This document shows, in pieces, positions 18,788 to 27,555 of a stretch of DNA of 64,000 bases (positions within the stretch are counted from its first letter, which is position 1; every line of letters begins with the position of its first letter). The notes below the pieces were generated by a model. That model worked only from the letters and a program-made list of their open reading frames with translations, was not told the origin of the DNA and did not search any database. Both the position numbers and the translations under genes were made by a program. This stretch comes from Hyphomicrobiales bacterium (GTDB lineage: Bacteria > Pseudomonadota > Alphaproteobacteria > Rhizobiales > Xanthobacteraceae), in NCBI GenBank assembly GCA_003169835.1, contig PNAI01000027.1:83241-147240 (forward strand). Reading direction: 5' to 3'.

Positions 18788-21093
18788 TGGCTACGATCAC
18801 GGATCAAGGCACCGCCAAAGTGGGCGCGCAAGTCGGCCGTTCCGTTCCGCGGCTTGAAGGGCGCGACAAGGTCACCGGCCGCGCCGAGTACACCCACACG
18901 ATGCGCCTGTCGGGGATGCTCCACGTCAAGCTGTTCCGCAGCACGGTCGCACACGGCCGGATCAAATCAGTCGACACCAGCGCGGCAAAGAAGCTGCCGG
19001 GCGTTGCCCACGTCGTCACTATCGAGGACGTACGCAAGGTCATCCCCGACCCGTACTACGGGCCGGCGTTCCACGATCAACCGATATTGGCGGACGGCAA
19101 AGTGCGTTTTGTCGGCGAGCCGGTCGCCGCGGTACTCGCCGCCGATCCGCATGTGGCCGAGCAGGCGGCCCAGCTCATCGTTGCCGAATACGAAGAACTG
19201 CCGGCGGTCTATGACGAGGTCGAGGCGCTGACCTCGAAGGTCCACGTGCACGATGTGCTCAAGCCGGCGGGTACCTTCGCTGACCTCAAGCACCTCAAGG
19301 ATGCCAAAGGCACCAACCTCGCGCTCGACTATCGGCTGCGTCGCGGCGACGTGGATAAAGCCTTCGCTTCCGCCGCGCATGTGTTCGAGCACGAGTTCCG
19401 CACGCAAAAGGTGCTGCACCTGTCATTCGAGCCGCACGCCACGATCGCCGACTACAAAGACAGCGGCGTCACGCTCCACACCGCCTCACAGGGGCCCTCG
19501 TTCGTGCGCACCGAGATCGCCCGGCTGCTCGGCTGGCCGGAAAACAAGGTACGCATCAAGGTGCCGTATCTCGGCTCGGGCTATGGCTCGAAGCTCTACA
19601 TCAAGCTCGAGGCGCTGGCGCTCGCGCTCTCCATGATCGCGCGGCTGCCGGTGAAGGTCGCGCTCACCATGGAAGAAATGTTCTACCAGATCACCAAGCA
19701 CCCGAGCACATTCCGCATCAAAAGCGGCGTGGACAAGGACGGTAAGATCATCGCGCGCAAGTGCGAAGTGTATTGGAACGGCGGCGCGTACGCCGACATC
19801 GGCCCGCGCGTGACGCAGAAGTCAGGGCTCACCGCGTCAGGCCCCTACGACATCGACAACGTGTGGATCGACTCCTACGCGCTCTACACCAACATGACGC
19901 CGGCCGGTGCGCTGCGTGGCTTCGGAGTGCCGCAACTGGTGTGGGCCTACGAGAGCCACACCGACATGATCGCGCGCGCGCTCAAAATCGATGCGGTCGA
20001 GTTCCGGCGGAAAAATCTGCTGCGCGAGGGGCGGCCGCATCCCACCGGAACGGTACTCAAGGACGCAGCGATCGAGAAGGTGCTCGACCGGCTGGTCGAG
20101 CGCATCAACTGGAAGCAGCCGATGGATCGCGGCACGGGTGTGGTGCGGCGCGGGCGGGGCTTAGGCATCGCCATTAAGGCCGTGATCTCGCCGACCACAT
20201 CGGTTGCCATCGTCAATGTCAGCGCCGACGGCTCGGTCGCGCTCTACTGCGGTACCATCGACATGGGGCAAGGCTCCGACACCGCGATGGCGCAGATGGT
20301 CGGCGAGGTGCTCAACATGCCGGCCGAGTCCGTACGCGTGGTGCAGCGCGATACTGACGTGACGCCCTACGACATGGGCACGCTCGGTTCGCGCTCGCTG
20401 TTCCACATGGGCCACGCGGTGCGGCGCGCCGCCGAGGACGCGCAGGAGAAACTCAAAGCGCTCGCGTGCGAGGTCGGCGAGCCTGAGGGCTCGAACATTC
20501 CAATCCCGGCGCTGTTCGTGAAGAAATACGGCATGCAGGCGGGCAACGTCATCGGCACCGGCATCTACAAGCCGGATTATGTGCCGCCTGCGCCCGGAAC
20601 GGGCTTATCTAGCAACGTGACGCCGTTCTGGATGATTTCCGGCGCGGGCGCTGAGGTCGAGGTCGATACCGAGACCGGACACATAAAGATCGCCAAACTC
20701 ATCAGCGTGCTGGATATCGGCAAGTCGATCAATCCGAAGATCGTGGAGACGCAGATTTCCGGCGCAGCGCTGATGCAGCTCGGCTTCACCATGTTCGAGA
20801 AGATGCATCTCGACGGCGGACAGGTCACCAACGCCTCGCTCGCCGATTACAAGATTCCCGGCTTCCATGACGTGCCTACCGCGATGGAAAACCTCACCGT
20901 CGATGTGACGCAATCCAACGGCCCGTTTGGCGCCAAGGGCGTGGGCGAGGTCTCGACGTTCTGCGTCTCGCCCGCGATCGCCAATGCTATCGACGACGCG
21001 GTCGGTGTGCGGCTGATGGAATTGCCGCTTAATCCCGAGTCGGTATTGCGCGCGCTGCGCGTCAAAGCCGGCAAGCCGCTGGGGGATGAGTGA
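18787..21093 (+). CDS. Molybdenum hydroxylase large (molybdopterin-cofactor) subunit
   Basis: At 768 residues this is the catalytic subunit of a xanthine-oxidase-family hydroxylase. An N-terminal Ald_Xan_dh_C-type domain begins VGRSVPRLEGRDKVTGRAEY. Moco-contact motifs include GSGYGSKLY, GALRGFGVPQ near residue 377, GTIDMGQGSDTAMAQ and GAKGVGEVS, whose Glu (about 721) is the expected active-site base. The loop RGFGVPQ resembles xanthine dehydrogenase and 4-hydroxybenzoyl-CoA reductase; the CO dehydrogenase loop AYRCSFR is absent, so CO oxidation is unlikely. The enzyme probably hydroxylates or reductively dehydroxylates an aromatic or N-heterocyclic acid. Confidence 0.9.
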   Translation: MATITDQGTAKVGAQVGRSVPRLEGRDKVTGRAEYTHTMRLSGMLHVKLFRSTVAHGRIKSVDTSAAKKLPGVAHVVTIEDVRKVIPDPYYGPAFHDQPILADGKVRFVGEPVAAVLAADPHVAEQAAQLIVAEYEELPAVYDEVEALTSKVHVHDVLKPAGTFADLKHLKDAKGTNLALDYRLRRGDVDKAFASAAHVFEHEFRTQKVLHLSFEPHATIADYKDSGVTLHTASQGPSFVRTEIARLLGWPENKVRIKVPYLGSGYGSKLYIKLEALALALSMIARLPVKVALTMEEMFYQITKHPSTFRIKSGVDKDGKIIARKCEVYWNGGAYADIGPRVTQKSGLTASGPYDIDNVWIDSYALYTNMTPAGALRGFGVPQLVWAYESHTDMIARALKIDAVEFRRKNLLREGRPHPTGTVLKDAAIEKVLDRLVERINWKQPMDRGTGVVRRGRGLGIAIKAVISPTTSVAIVNVSADGSVALYCGTIDMGQGSDTAMAQMVGEVLNMPAESVRVVQRDTDVTPYDMGTLGSRSLFHMGHAVRRAAEDAQEKLKALACEVGEPEGSNIPIPALFVKKYGMQAGNVIGTGIYKPDYVPPAPGTGLSSNVTPFWMISGAGAEVEVDTETGHIKIAKLISVLDIGKSINPKIVETQISGAALMQLGFTMFEKMHLDGGQVTNASLADYKIPGFHDVPTAMENLTVDVTQSNGPFGAKGVGEVSTFCVSPAIANAIDDAVGVRLMELPLNPESVLRALRVKAGKPLGDE

Positions 21094-21577
21094 CATGACC
21101 GCACGCACCATCCATTTCACGCTCAACGGCGCGCCGGTAACCGCCGATATCAAGCCGCATCACAATCTGGTTGAGCTGCTGCAGACGCATTTTGGGCTCA
21201 CAGGCGCGCGCGAAAGCTGCGGCCAGGGCCTGTGCGGGTGTTGCACGGTGCTGGTCGATGGACGCGCGGTGTCGGGCTGTCTGTTTCTTGCCGTGCGCAT
21301 CGACGGCACAGAGGTCGTGACGATCGAAGGGCTGGACGCGGGCGGCAAGCTCAATCCGATGCAGGAAGCATTCGTGGAGACCGGCGCGTTCCAGTGCGGC
21401 TATTGCACGCCGGGATTCATCCTGATGGCGAACCAGCTGCTCGACGCGCATCCCGATCCGGACGACGATCAGATCCGGCACTATCTGTCCGGCAATCTAT
21501 GCCGCTGTGCGGCGTACCCGCAGATCATCGATGCTGTAAAGCTCGCGGCGAAGAAGCGCAAGACCATCGCCGCATGA
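21086..21577 (+). CDS. Molybdenum hydroxylase 2Fe-2S small subunit (CoxS/HcrC type)
   Basis: The protein has 163 residues and two [2Fe-2S] domains. The N-terminal plant-type cluster uses C45, C50, C53 and C65 (CGQGLCGCC motif); the C-terminal helical cluster uses C104, C107, C139 and C141 (QCGYC and LCRC). It relays electrons between Moco and FAD. The start overlaps the end of the large subunit gene by 8 nt; another ATG at 21095 would shorten it by three residues. With the preceding three genes it completes one hydroxylase in the order G-M-L-S. Confidence 0.92.
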   Translation: MSDMTARTIHFTLNGAPVTADIKPHHNLVELLQTHFGLTGARESCGQGLCGCCTVLVDGRAVSGCLFLAVRIDGTEVVTIEGLDAGGKLNPMQEAFVETGAFQCGYCTPGFILMANQLLDAHPDPDDDQIRHYLSGNLCRCAAYPQIIDAVKLAAKKRKTIAA

Positions 21578-21615
21578 AACGATGCCGGCCTCGCGATTAG
21601 AGGCGCAGAGGATCG

Positions 21616-23307
21616 ATGGTTATCGAGCCCAAGCCTGAGATCATGCAAGCCGAAACCGACGTGCTGGTGATCGGCTCCGGCGCGGCCGGCATGTATGCCG
21701 CGATCGAGGCTGCGCGCGGAGGTGCAAGCGTGCTGCTGCTCGACCGCAGCCTGATCGGGCGCGGTGGGGCAACCGTGATGGCGCAGATGACGGTCGCCGT
21801 GGCGCTCGGCGCGGAAACGCCCGATCACTGGACACATCATTTCAACGACACGCTCGCCGCCGGGCGGAGCTTATGCAACGCGCCGCTTGCGCAATTACTG
21901 TGCGAGGAAGGCGTGGAATGCATTTTGGAAATGGAAGACTGGGGCGTCGGCTGGGCGCGCAAGGATGGCCGCATTACGCAAGCCATGGCGCCCGGCCATG
22001 ATCGTCCAAGATGTGTCTATGTGGATTTTCTCAGCACCGGGCCTGCGGTGTCGAAGACGCTGCGCACTGCGCTACATAAGCATGCCGGTGTTCGCCGCGC
22101 AGGCGATCTGTGCGTCATCGATCTGCTCAAAGTCGATGGCGAGGTCACGGGCGCTGTGGCGTGGCATGTCGGCTCAGGTGCGCCTGTCGTTATCTCCGCC
22201 AAGGCGACAATCGTCGCGACCGGCGGCCTCACACGGCTTTACCGGCGCAACAGCGCGTCGGCCAACATGGGTGGCGACGGCTACGCGCTGGCGTTGCGCG
22301 CGGGTGCGCCGCTGATCGACATGGAGTTCGTGCAGTTCTTTCCGATCGGGCATCTCGCGCCAAGATTGATCGGCATGGACCCGATCATGTGGGACCCGTT
22401 CCGCTACAAGCTGGGCGGCAAACTGCTGAACAATCGCGGCGAGGAATTCACGCAGAGTTATGGCGTGCCGGAAGACGGCAAATACGTCGTGACGCGCGAT
22501 GTCGGCACCCACGCTATCTTAAAGGAAGTCGAGGCCGGACGCGGATCGCCGCATGGCGGCGTGTATTTAAGTTTTCAGCATTGTCCGGAGGCCGAACTGC
22601 GTGCGGCGTTCGGCCCGGTGATCGACCGGCTCGCGAAAAACAACATCGATCTGACTAAGATGCCGGTCGAGGTCGCGCCGATCGCGCATTATCACATGGG
22701 CGGTATCGTGGCTGACGCGCGCATGCAAACACAAGTGCCGGGGCTGCTGGTCGCGGGCGAAGCGGTGGGCGGCGCGAACGGCGCGAACCGGCTTTCCGGG
22801 AATGCGATCACGGAAGCGCTGGTGTTCGGGCGGCGTGCCGGGCGAAGCGCTGCGGAGCGCGTCAAAGAAGTTCACACGCAGAATTCAAACGATGGGTCGG
22901 CGCGCGAGGTTCTCGATCTGCTCACGCGCGACGCACCCCAAAATGCGCCCAACAGCGCGGCAATGTTGCAGGAGCTGCAAGCCACGATGGCGGACGACGT
23001 CGGCCCGCTGCGGACCAAAGCGAAACTCGAACGCGCCCTCGCCCGTATTGACGCACTCGACACCATGCTCGGCGATTGTCCGTTCGGCGGCCATCGCACG
23101 TTCGATCTCTCACGGCTGGAATGGTTCGACCTGCGCAACATGCTGCTGGTGGCGCGTACGGTTGCGCAAAGTGCGCTGGCGCGGCCGGAGAGCCGCGGCG
23201 CGCATCAGCGCGAGGATTTTCCCGGGATGCTCCCGAGCTGGCAGGCAAACCAGATCGTGCGTCTAAAGGGTGGCAAATTGGACATCGCGCAGGTGGCCGC
23301 GCAATGA
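21616..23307 (+). CDS. Fumarate reductase/succinate dehydrogenase-like flavoprotein
   Basis: This 563-residue FAD protein starts with the Rossmann motif VIGSGAAGMYAAIEAARGG (18-36) and has the SdhA/FrdA/AprA/NadB fold, ending with HYHMGGIVADARMQT and LLVAGEAVGGANGANRLSGN, the second FAD-contact region. The C-terminal helical domain follows. The histidine to which FAD is attached in true SdhA is not evident near GGATVMAQ. With the one-domain iron-sulfur protein whose start overlaps its stop, it probably forms a soluble two-subunit reductase or oxidase acting on a catabolic intermediate, not respiratory complex II. Confidence 0.85.
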   Translation: MVIEPKPEIMQAETDVLVIGSGAAGMYAAIEAARGGASVLLLDRSLIGRGGATVMAQMTVAVALGAETPDHWTHHFNDTLAAGRSLCNAPLAQLLCEEGVECILEMEDWGVGWARKDGRITQAMAPGHDRPRCVYVDFLSTGPAVSKTLRTALHKHAGVRRAGDLCVIDLLKVDGEVTGAVAWHVGSGAPVVISAKATIVATGGLTRLYRRNSASANMGGDGYALALRAGAPLIDMEFVQFFPIGHLAPRLIGMDPIMWDPFRYKLGGKLLNNRGEEFTQSYGVPEDGKYVVTRDVGTHAILKEVEAGRGSPHGGVYLSFQHCPEAELRAAFGPVIDRLAKNNIDLTKMPVEVAPIAHYHMGGIVADARMQTQVPGLLVAGEAVGGANGANRLSGNAITEALVFGRRAGRSAAERVKEVHTQNSNDGSAREVLDLLTRDAPQNAPNSAAMLQELQATMADDVGPLRTKAKLERALARIDALDTMLGDCPFGGHRTFDLSRLEWFDLRNMLLVARTVAQSALARPESRGAHQREDFPGMLPSWQANQIVRLKGGKLDIAQVAAQ

Positions 23308-23648
23308 GCGAGATCGCCACACTCAAAATCTGGCGCGGCGACGACAAAAAAGCCGGCCTTTGGGAAACCCATGAGGTGCCGTTCGAGCGCGGCCAGTCGG
23401 TGCTCGATGGCCTGCGCTGGATCCGCGCCAACCGCGACCCATCACTGGCGATCCGCTTCTCCTGCATCAACGCCAATGCCTGCAAGGAATGCATGATGGA
23501 GCTCGACGGCACCACCATCTACGCGTGCACGGCACGGCTGGAGCCACGCGTCATGAGCTTAAGCCCGCTGTCCAACAAGCAACTGGTGCGCGACCTCGTT
23601 ACAGAGATCGCGCCGCCGGGCGAACGCTGGCCCCTTGCGCGCAAGTAA
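23304..23648 (+). CDS. Small SdhB-type 2Fe-2S protein lacking the 4Fe-4S/3Fe-4S domain
   Basis: The product has only 114 residues, about half of a normal SdhB. It contains just the N-terminal ferredoxin-like domain. Cluster cysteines are C54, C60, C63 and C75, giving a C-x5-C-x2-C-x11-C spacing; SdhB/FrdB normally has C-x4-C-x2-C-x11-C. Its ATG overlaps the flavoprotein stop by 4 nt, so the two are translationally coupled and probably form a complex. The loss of the second domain means it cannot carry electrons to quinone as complex II does; another carrier must follow. Confidence 0.85.
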   Translation: MSEIATLKIWRGDDKKAGLWETHEVPFERGQSVLDGLRWIRANRDPSLAIRFSCINANACKECMMELDGTTIYACTARLEPRVMSLSPLSNKQLVRDLVTEIAPPGERWPLARK

Positions 23649-23724
23649 TGCCTGCTCATACTCGCCCCTGCTTGCGCCTTTCGCTCGCCAGTGCGACTTT
23701 CTCCCGCGCGGCAAGGGGATCAGA

Positions 23725-25311
23725 ATGACGATCGAACGTAAACCGGTGGCCTATGGCGACATGCGCGGCTGGATGAAGGCGCTCGAAGCCAAGGGCGAAC
23801 TGCACGAGATCGACGCCCAGGTCGACTGGAACATCGAACTCGGCACCATCACGCGGCTGGCCCAGGGCCCCGGCACCGGCCCGGCGATCGTGTTCAACAA
23901 CATCAAGGATTACAACAAGCCGAATAGCCTCTGCCGGCGTGTGTTCGTAGGCGGGCTTTCAAGCTACCGGCGCATCGCGATGATGATGGGTTTGCCGCCC
24001 GACACGCATCCGCGCGAACTCGTCAAACTTGTTCGCAACATTCTCAGTGAAAAAATTCCGCCGCGCATTGTCGGCACCGGCCCGGTGAAAGAGAACATCA
24101 TCAAGGGCAAGGACGTCGATCTCTACAAGTTTCCCACGCCCTACTGGAACCGGCTCGACGGCGGCCGTTACCTGCTCACCTATGGCGGCGTTGTCACGAA
24201 AGACCCCGAGACCGACGTGATGAATGTCGGCGTCTATCGCGGCATGGTCGCAAGCAAAAACAAAATTCCAATCCTGATGTGGCGCGCACAGCATATCGGC
24301 CATCACGTCACGGCCTGGCAAAATACCGGCAAGAGCCGGATGCCAATTGCCGTGGCCATTGGCTGGGAACCCTCACTCGATTTTGTCGGCGGCGCGCCTG
24401 TGCCGAAGGGCACTTGCGAATATGACGTCGTCGGTGCGATCCGCGGCGCTCCGGTCGATCTGGTCAAATGCGAGACAGTCGATCTTTACGTGCCGGCTTC
24501 GGCCGAAATCGTGATCGAGGGCTATCTCGACATCGATCCAAAAACCTACGTGAAGGAAGGCCCCTTCGCCGAATTCACCGGCTATGTCGCTGGCGACTCA
24601 TCGCCGAAGCCGGCCATCCATGTCACCGCCATCACGCATCGCAATAAGCCAATTCTGCGTGGTGCGATCGAAGGCGCGTTGCCGGGAAGCTATTCCGAAA
24701 ATACCGTGGGATCATCGATCCAGCGAGCGGCAACAGCGTGGAACGTGCTGGATCGCGCAGGCGTGCCGGGCATCACGGACGTTTGGTGCATGCCGGTGCA
24801 GGCGGGCATCAACCTGCTCATTCAAATGAAGCAGAGCTATCGCAATCAGGCCAAGCAAGCCGCCAACGCCGTTTGGGGTTCATCCGCGGCGCACGTGCGG
24901 TACAAGCATATTACCGTGGTGGATGACGACATCGACATCCACGATTACGCGGCGGTGGATTGGGCCATCGCCTATCGCGTAAATGCTGGCGAAGACGACG
25001 TCATCATCATGCCATCGACGTTCGGCGCCGGGCTCGATCCCTCGACCCGCAAGCGCGACCGCAACCCTGCCCTGTTCGGTACCGGCAAATGGAACCGCGT
25101 GCTGATCGACGCCACCATGAACCTCGACTACGACCCCGACCCTGACTTGGGCGGCGCGCGTTTTCCGCCCAAGGTCTGGCCAGCCGACAAGGATGTCGCT
25201 GCGGCGCAGGCGCGCTGGGCGGAACTCGGCCTCGACAAGAGCAAGAAGCGTCGCGTCAGTGCTTCGCGCCGACCGGCGGCAAAGCCAGCGCAGCGTCGAC
25301 GAGGGCGGTAG
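23725..25311 (+). CDS. UbiD-family prenylated-FMN (de)carboxylase
   Basis: The protein has 528 residues from the ATG preceded by AAGGGGAT. The UbiD core includes the motif EGPFAEFTGY with E278 and E283 at the positions of the two catalytic glutamates of Fdc1 (E277 and E282). HVTAITHRNKPILRGAIEG and a C-terminal VVDDDIDIHD segment follow. Such enzymes reversibly decarboxylate aromatic or alpha,beta-unsaturated acids using prFMN made by UbiX, for which no gene is seen here. The C-terminal Lys/Arg-rich tail overlaps the end of the convergent monooxygenase gene by 56 nt. It follows the flavoprotein pair closely and is probably co-transcribed. Confidence 0.9.
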   Translation: MTIERKPVAYGDMRGWMKALEAKGELHEIDAQVDWNIELGTITRLAQGPGTGPAIVFNNIKDYNKPNSLCRRVFVGGLSSYRRIAMMMGLPPDTHPRELVKLVRNILSEKIPPRIVGTGPVKENIIKGKDVDLYKFPTPYWNRLDGGRYLLTYGGVVTKDPETDVMNVGVYRGMVASKNKIPILMWRAQHIGHHVTAWQNTGKSRMPIAVAIGWEPSLDFVGGAPVPKGTCEYDVVGAIRGAPVDLVKCETVDLYVPASAEIVIEGYLDIDPKTYVKEGPFAEFTGYVAGDSSPKPAIHVTAITHRNKPILRGAIEGALPGSYSENTVGSSIQRAATAWNVLDRAGVPGITDVWCMPVQAGINLLIQMKQSYRNQAKQAANAVWGSSAAHVRYKHITVVDDDIDIHDYAAVDWAIAYRVNAGEDDVIIMPSTFGAGLDPSTRKRDRNPALFGTGKWNRVLIDATMNLDYDPDPDLGGARFPPKVWPADKDVAAAQARWAELGLDKSKKRRVSASRRPAAKPAQRRRGR

Positions 25312-26770
25312 CGCGCTTATAATCGTAAAGCCTGTTGATGCTCTGCTTCACGACGTAGGTGCCGCCGCCGTAGAACTTCTCATACTGCTGGTGGCGGCTG
25401 CCGAATTCGCTGCCGATGAAATCCCACAACAGCCGCATGATCGCCATGCGGGTTTTCGCGTCCGACGACGCCGAGCACATGTATTTCTCAAGATCATGCG
25501 CCATTTCTGGATTGTCAAAGTCGCCCGCCGAGGACGGCAATGTGATCATGGCCGAGCCGGACAGCTCGCGGATTATTTCGAGCATGCGGCCGTTGAACTC
25601 AGACTGCATGGCCATCACCGCATAGAGCGTCGTGCGCGAGGGCCAGAGCACACCGTCGGCGTCAGTGGTCGCGACCACTTCCTGCGCGATCGCCATGGAT
25701 TCGACGATGGACACAAGCGCCGCCAGCTCGCCCATCGCCATCTGCACCGGCGGATTGTTGTCGTGACCGGTGTTCTCGTTCATGCGTTTGGCAAGTCCGA
25801 TCATGAATCGCAATTTGGCGCCGTAGCGCACCTGCGCTTGTAAATTGCCGTAGGCGTGCGCTGGTGTCAGGTGCCACTGGTTGCGGCAGAGATCGATGTT
25901 ACGATAGCAGTAGACGTTCTCCCAGGGCACGAACACGTTGTCGAAGATGACGTAGGAATCGGTTTCGTCGAAGCGGCTGGAGAGCGGATAATCGACGCTG
26001 TTCATGTCTGCGCGCGCGAAGGCGCGGCGGGGATAAAGTTTGAGACCAGGCGCGTTGATCGGCACCACCAGGCCGTTGGCGTAATTCTCGTCGCCAGGTT
26101 GCAGCGGCTGGATGCAGGAGAGATGCAGCCAGTCCGAATAGATACCGCCGGTCGCGAGCTGCTGGGCGCCTGAGATCACGATGCCGTCGTCGCGCTCCTT
26201 GACCACGCCGGCATGAAGCGTGGGATCGGTCTGCTTGTGCGCGGGCTTCGAGCGGTCGATCTGCGGCGGGACAATTGCGTAAGACATGTAGAGGTGGTTG
26301 TCGCGCGCCTCTTCATAAAGCCGCACGACATTTTCGCCGAACTGCTTGCCACCTGCTGCGAACAGCGAAGGCTTGGTGGCGTATCCACAGAAAAAACCGG
26401 CAACGTGATCGGGCGTGCGGCCCATCAATCCGAAGGTCGCCTCCGCCCATTTTTCCGAGAACAGGCGGCGGGCTTTCAAATCGGCATGCGTCTTGGGGAT
26501 CTGGTAGCCGCGATGCACCGGCGCGCCGGTTTTAGGCGAGGTGAACGTCATTACCTCGCGGTTCTCGGGCGCCGCCGCAATGTCGTAGAGCCGCGCAATC
26601 GAGCGCGCCGCCTCGCGCAAGGCCGGATGCTCGGTGACGTCCTTGACCAGCTCGCCGTCGAGATACACGCGGCGGCCGTCGCGCAGCGATTTGAGGTATT
26701 CCGCACCGGAGCGGAGCGCCGACGCGGGAGCACGGCCCGCCAGCAATGGGTTTTGTGACGATGTCGCCAT
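25256..26770 (-). CDS. 4-hydroxyphenylacetate 3-hydroxylase (HpaB) family oxygenase
   Basis: From the ATG at MATSSQNPLL the product has 504 residues. It shows the HpaB/acyl-CoA-dehydrogenase-like fold, with SGAEYLKSLRDGRRVYLDGE near the N-terminus, GRTPDHVAGFFCGYA, ISGAQQLATG and the C-terminal HPTPAHAYGN-like segment. HpaB enzymes use FADH2 from a separate reductase to ortho-hydroxylate phenols; some relatives are 4-hydroxybutyryl-CoA dehydratases, but the Fe-S ligands of those are not evident. No HpaC reductase gene is in the window. It is divergent from a MarR gene, whose operator overlaps its predicted promoter. Confidence 0.88.
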   Translation of the reverse strand: MATSSQNPLLAGRAPASALRSGAEYLKSLRDGRRVYLDGELVKDVTEHPALREAARSIARLYDIAAAPENREVMTFTSPKTGAPVHRGYQIPKTHADLKARRLFSEKWAEATFGLMGRTPDHVAGFFCGYATKPSLFAAGGKQFGENVVRLYEEARDNHLYMSYAIVPPQIDRSKPAHKQTDPTLHAGVVKERDDGIVISGAQQLATGGIYSDWLHLSCIQPLQPGDENYANGLVVPINAPGLKLYPRRAFARADMNSVDYPLSSRFDETDSYVIFDNVFVPWENVYCYRNIDLCRNQWHLTPAHAYGNLQAQVRYGAKLRFMIGLAKRMNENTGHDNNPPVQMAMGELAALVSIVESMAIAQEVVATTDADGVLWPSRTTLYAVMAMQSEFNGRMLEIIRELSGSAMITLPSSAGDFDNPEMAHDLEKYMCSASSDAKTRMAIMRLLWDFIGSEFGSRHQQYEKFYGGGTYVVKQSINRLYDYKRATALVDAALALPPVGAKH

Positions 26771-26791
26771 GGCCAATCCCCTCTGTAGCTT

Positions 26792-26824
26792 CAATAATTA
26801 GCTACACTATGTATATAATTATTG
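26792..26824. promoter_or_regulatory. Probable MarR operator and divergent promoter region (hpaB-like/marR)
   Basis: A perfect 9-bp inverted repeat, CAATAATTA (26792-26800) and TAATTATTG (26816-26824), lies in the 99-nt divergent intergenic region, in AT-rich sequence that stands out from its surroundings. A second shorter inverted repeat, GTAGCT (26785-26790) with AGCTAC (26800-26805), overlaps it. On the minus strand a TTGACA hexamer (26831-26826) is followed 16 nt later by TAGTGT, a fair promoter for the monooxygenase gene; on the plus strand a TATAAT occurs at 26814-26819. The repeat covers both, so MarR binding would repress both genes. Confidence 0.65.
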
Positions 26825-26869
26825 TTGTCAAACGGAAATCAATGCGATACGCCAGCGACATAGGTCAGC

Positions 26870-27487
26870 ATGGCTGCAGCGAAGAAAAAAACCGCCAAAA
26901 CGCCCCCCGCGCGGCCGCGGCGCGGCAAAACCTTTATGCCACCGGCGACGATCACGCTGCCGCAGATGCTGCTGTCGGGAAATGACCTGGCGTTTCGCGA
27001 AACGCTTTACATGATGTTCCAGGCGTTCGGCCGGCTGTCATCGTTCCGCGAATCGTTCGGCAAGGAGCTGTCGCTGACCGCCTCGCAATTCATCGTGCTG
27101 ATCGGTACCGCCTACCGGCAGGGCAGCGACGGCGTGTCGATCCGCACGCTATCCGACCACACCCAGCTTGCCGCGACGCATGTGACGACCGAAGTCGGCC
27201 GGTTGACCGCAAAGGGCCTGCTGAACAAGACGGCCAATGCGCGTGACCGGCGCGGCGTGCTCGTGCGGCTGACGCCGAAAGGAGAAGCCGCGGTTCTTGC
27301 GGTTAATCCCCTGCTCCGTCGCGTGAACGACCGGCTTTTTCAAAACGTGGCGCGCGAGGACTTCGCGACCGTCTCGCGCTTCCTCTCAAACTTTGCGCTC
27401 AATAGCGAATACGTACTCGCGGAACTGCGCCGTTCCGAGCGCGAACATGCGACACGCCATAACTGGCCATACAACAAAAGCAATTGA
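26870..27487 (+). CDS. MarR-family transcriptional regulator
   Basis: The protein has 205 residues: an unusually basic N-terminal tail of about 25 residues rich in Lys, Pro and Arg, then a winged-helix domain. The recognition region reads IRTLSDHTQLAATHVTTEV and the wing NARDRRGVLVRLTPKGEA, the classic MarR DxRRxxxxLT motif. MarR proteins usually dissociate from DNA on binding small phenolic or aromatic ligands. Its position opposite the HpaB-type gene makes it the likely local sensor of the catabolic substrate. Confidence 0.9.
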   Translation: MAAAKKKTAKTPPARPRRGKTFMPPATITLPQMLLSGNDLAFRETLYMMFQAFGRLSSFRESFGKELSLTASQFIVLIGTAYRQGSDGVSIRTLSDHTQLAATHVTTEVGRLTAKGLLNKTANARDRRGVLVRLTPKGEAAVLAVNPLLRRVNDRLFQNVAREDFATVSRFLSNFALNSEYVLAELRRSEREHATRHNWPYNKSN

Positions 27488-27555
27488 TTTTAGCCCTTGT
27501 CTGCCGGTACGACGTGGACCACGCTTTGTGTGCCGCGACGAACACGAGAAAAACG

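Noticed and set aside
17463..21577. Aerobic CO dehydrogenase (coxGMLS)
   Set aside because: The large subunit lacks the AYRCSFR loop for the Mo-Cu site, so only the fold is shared.
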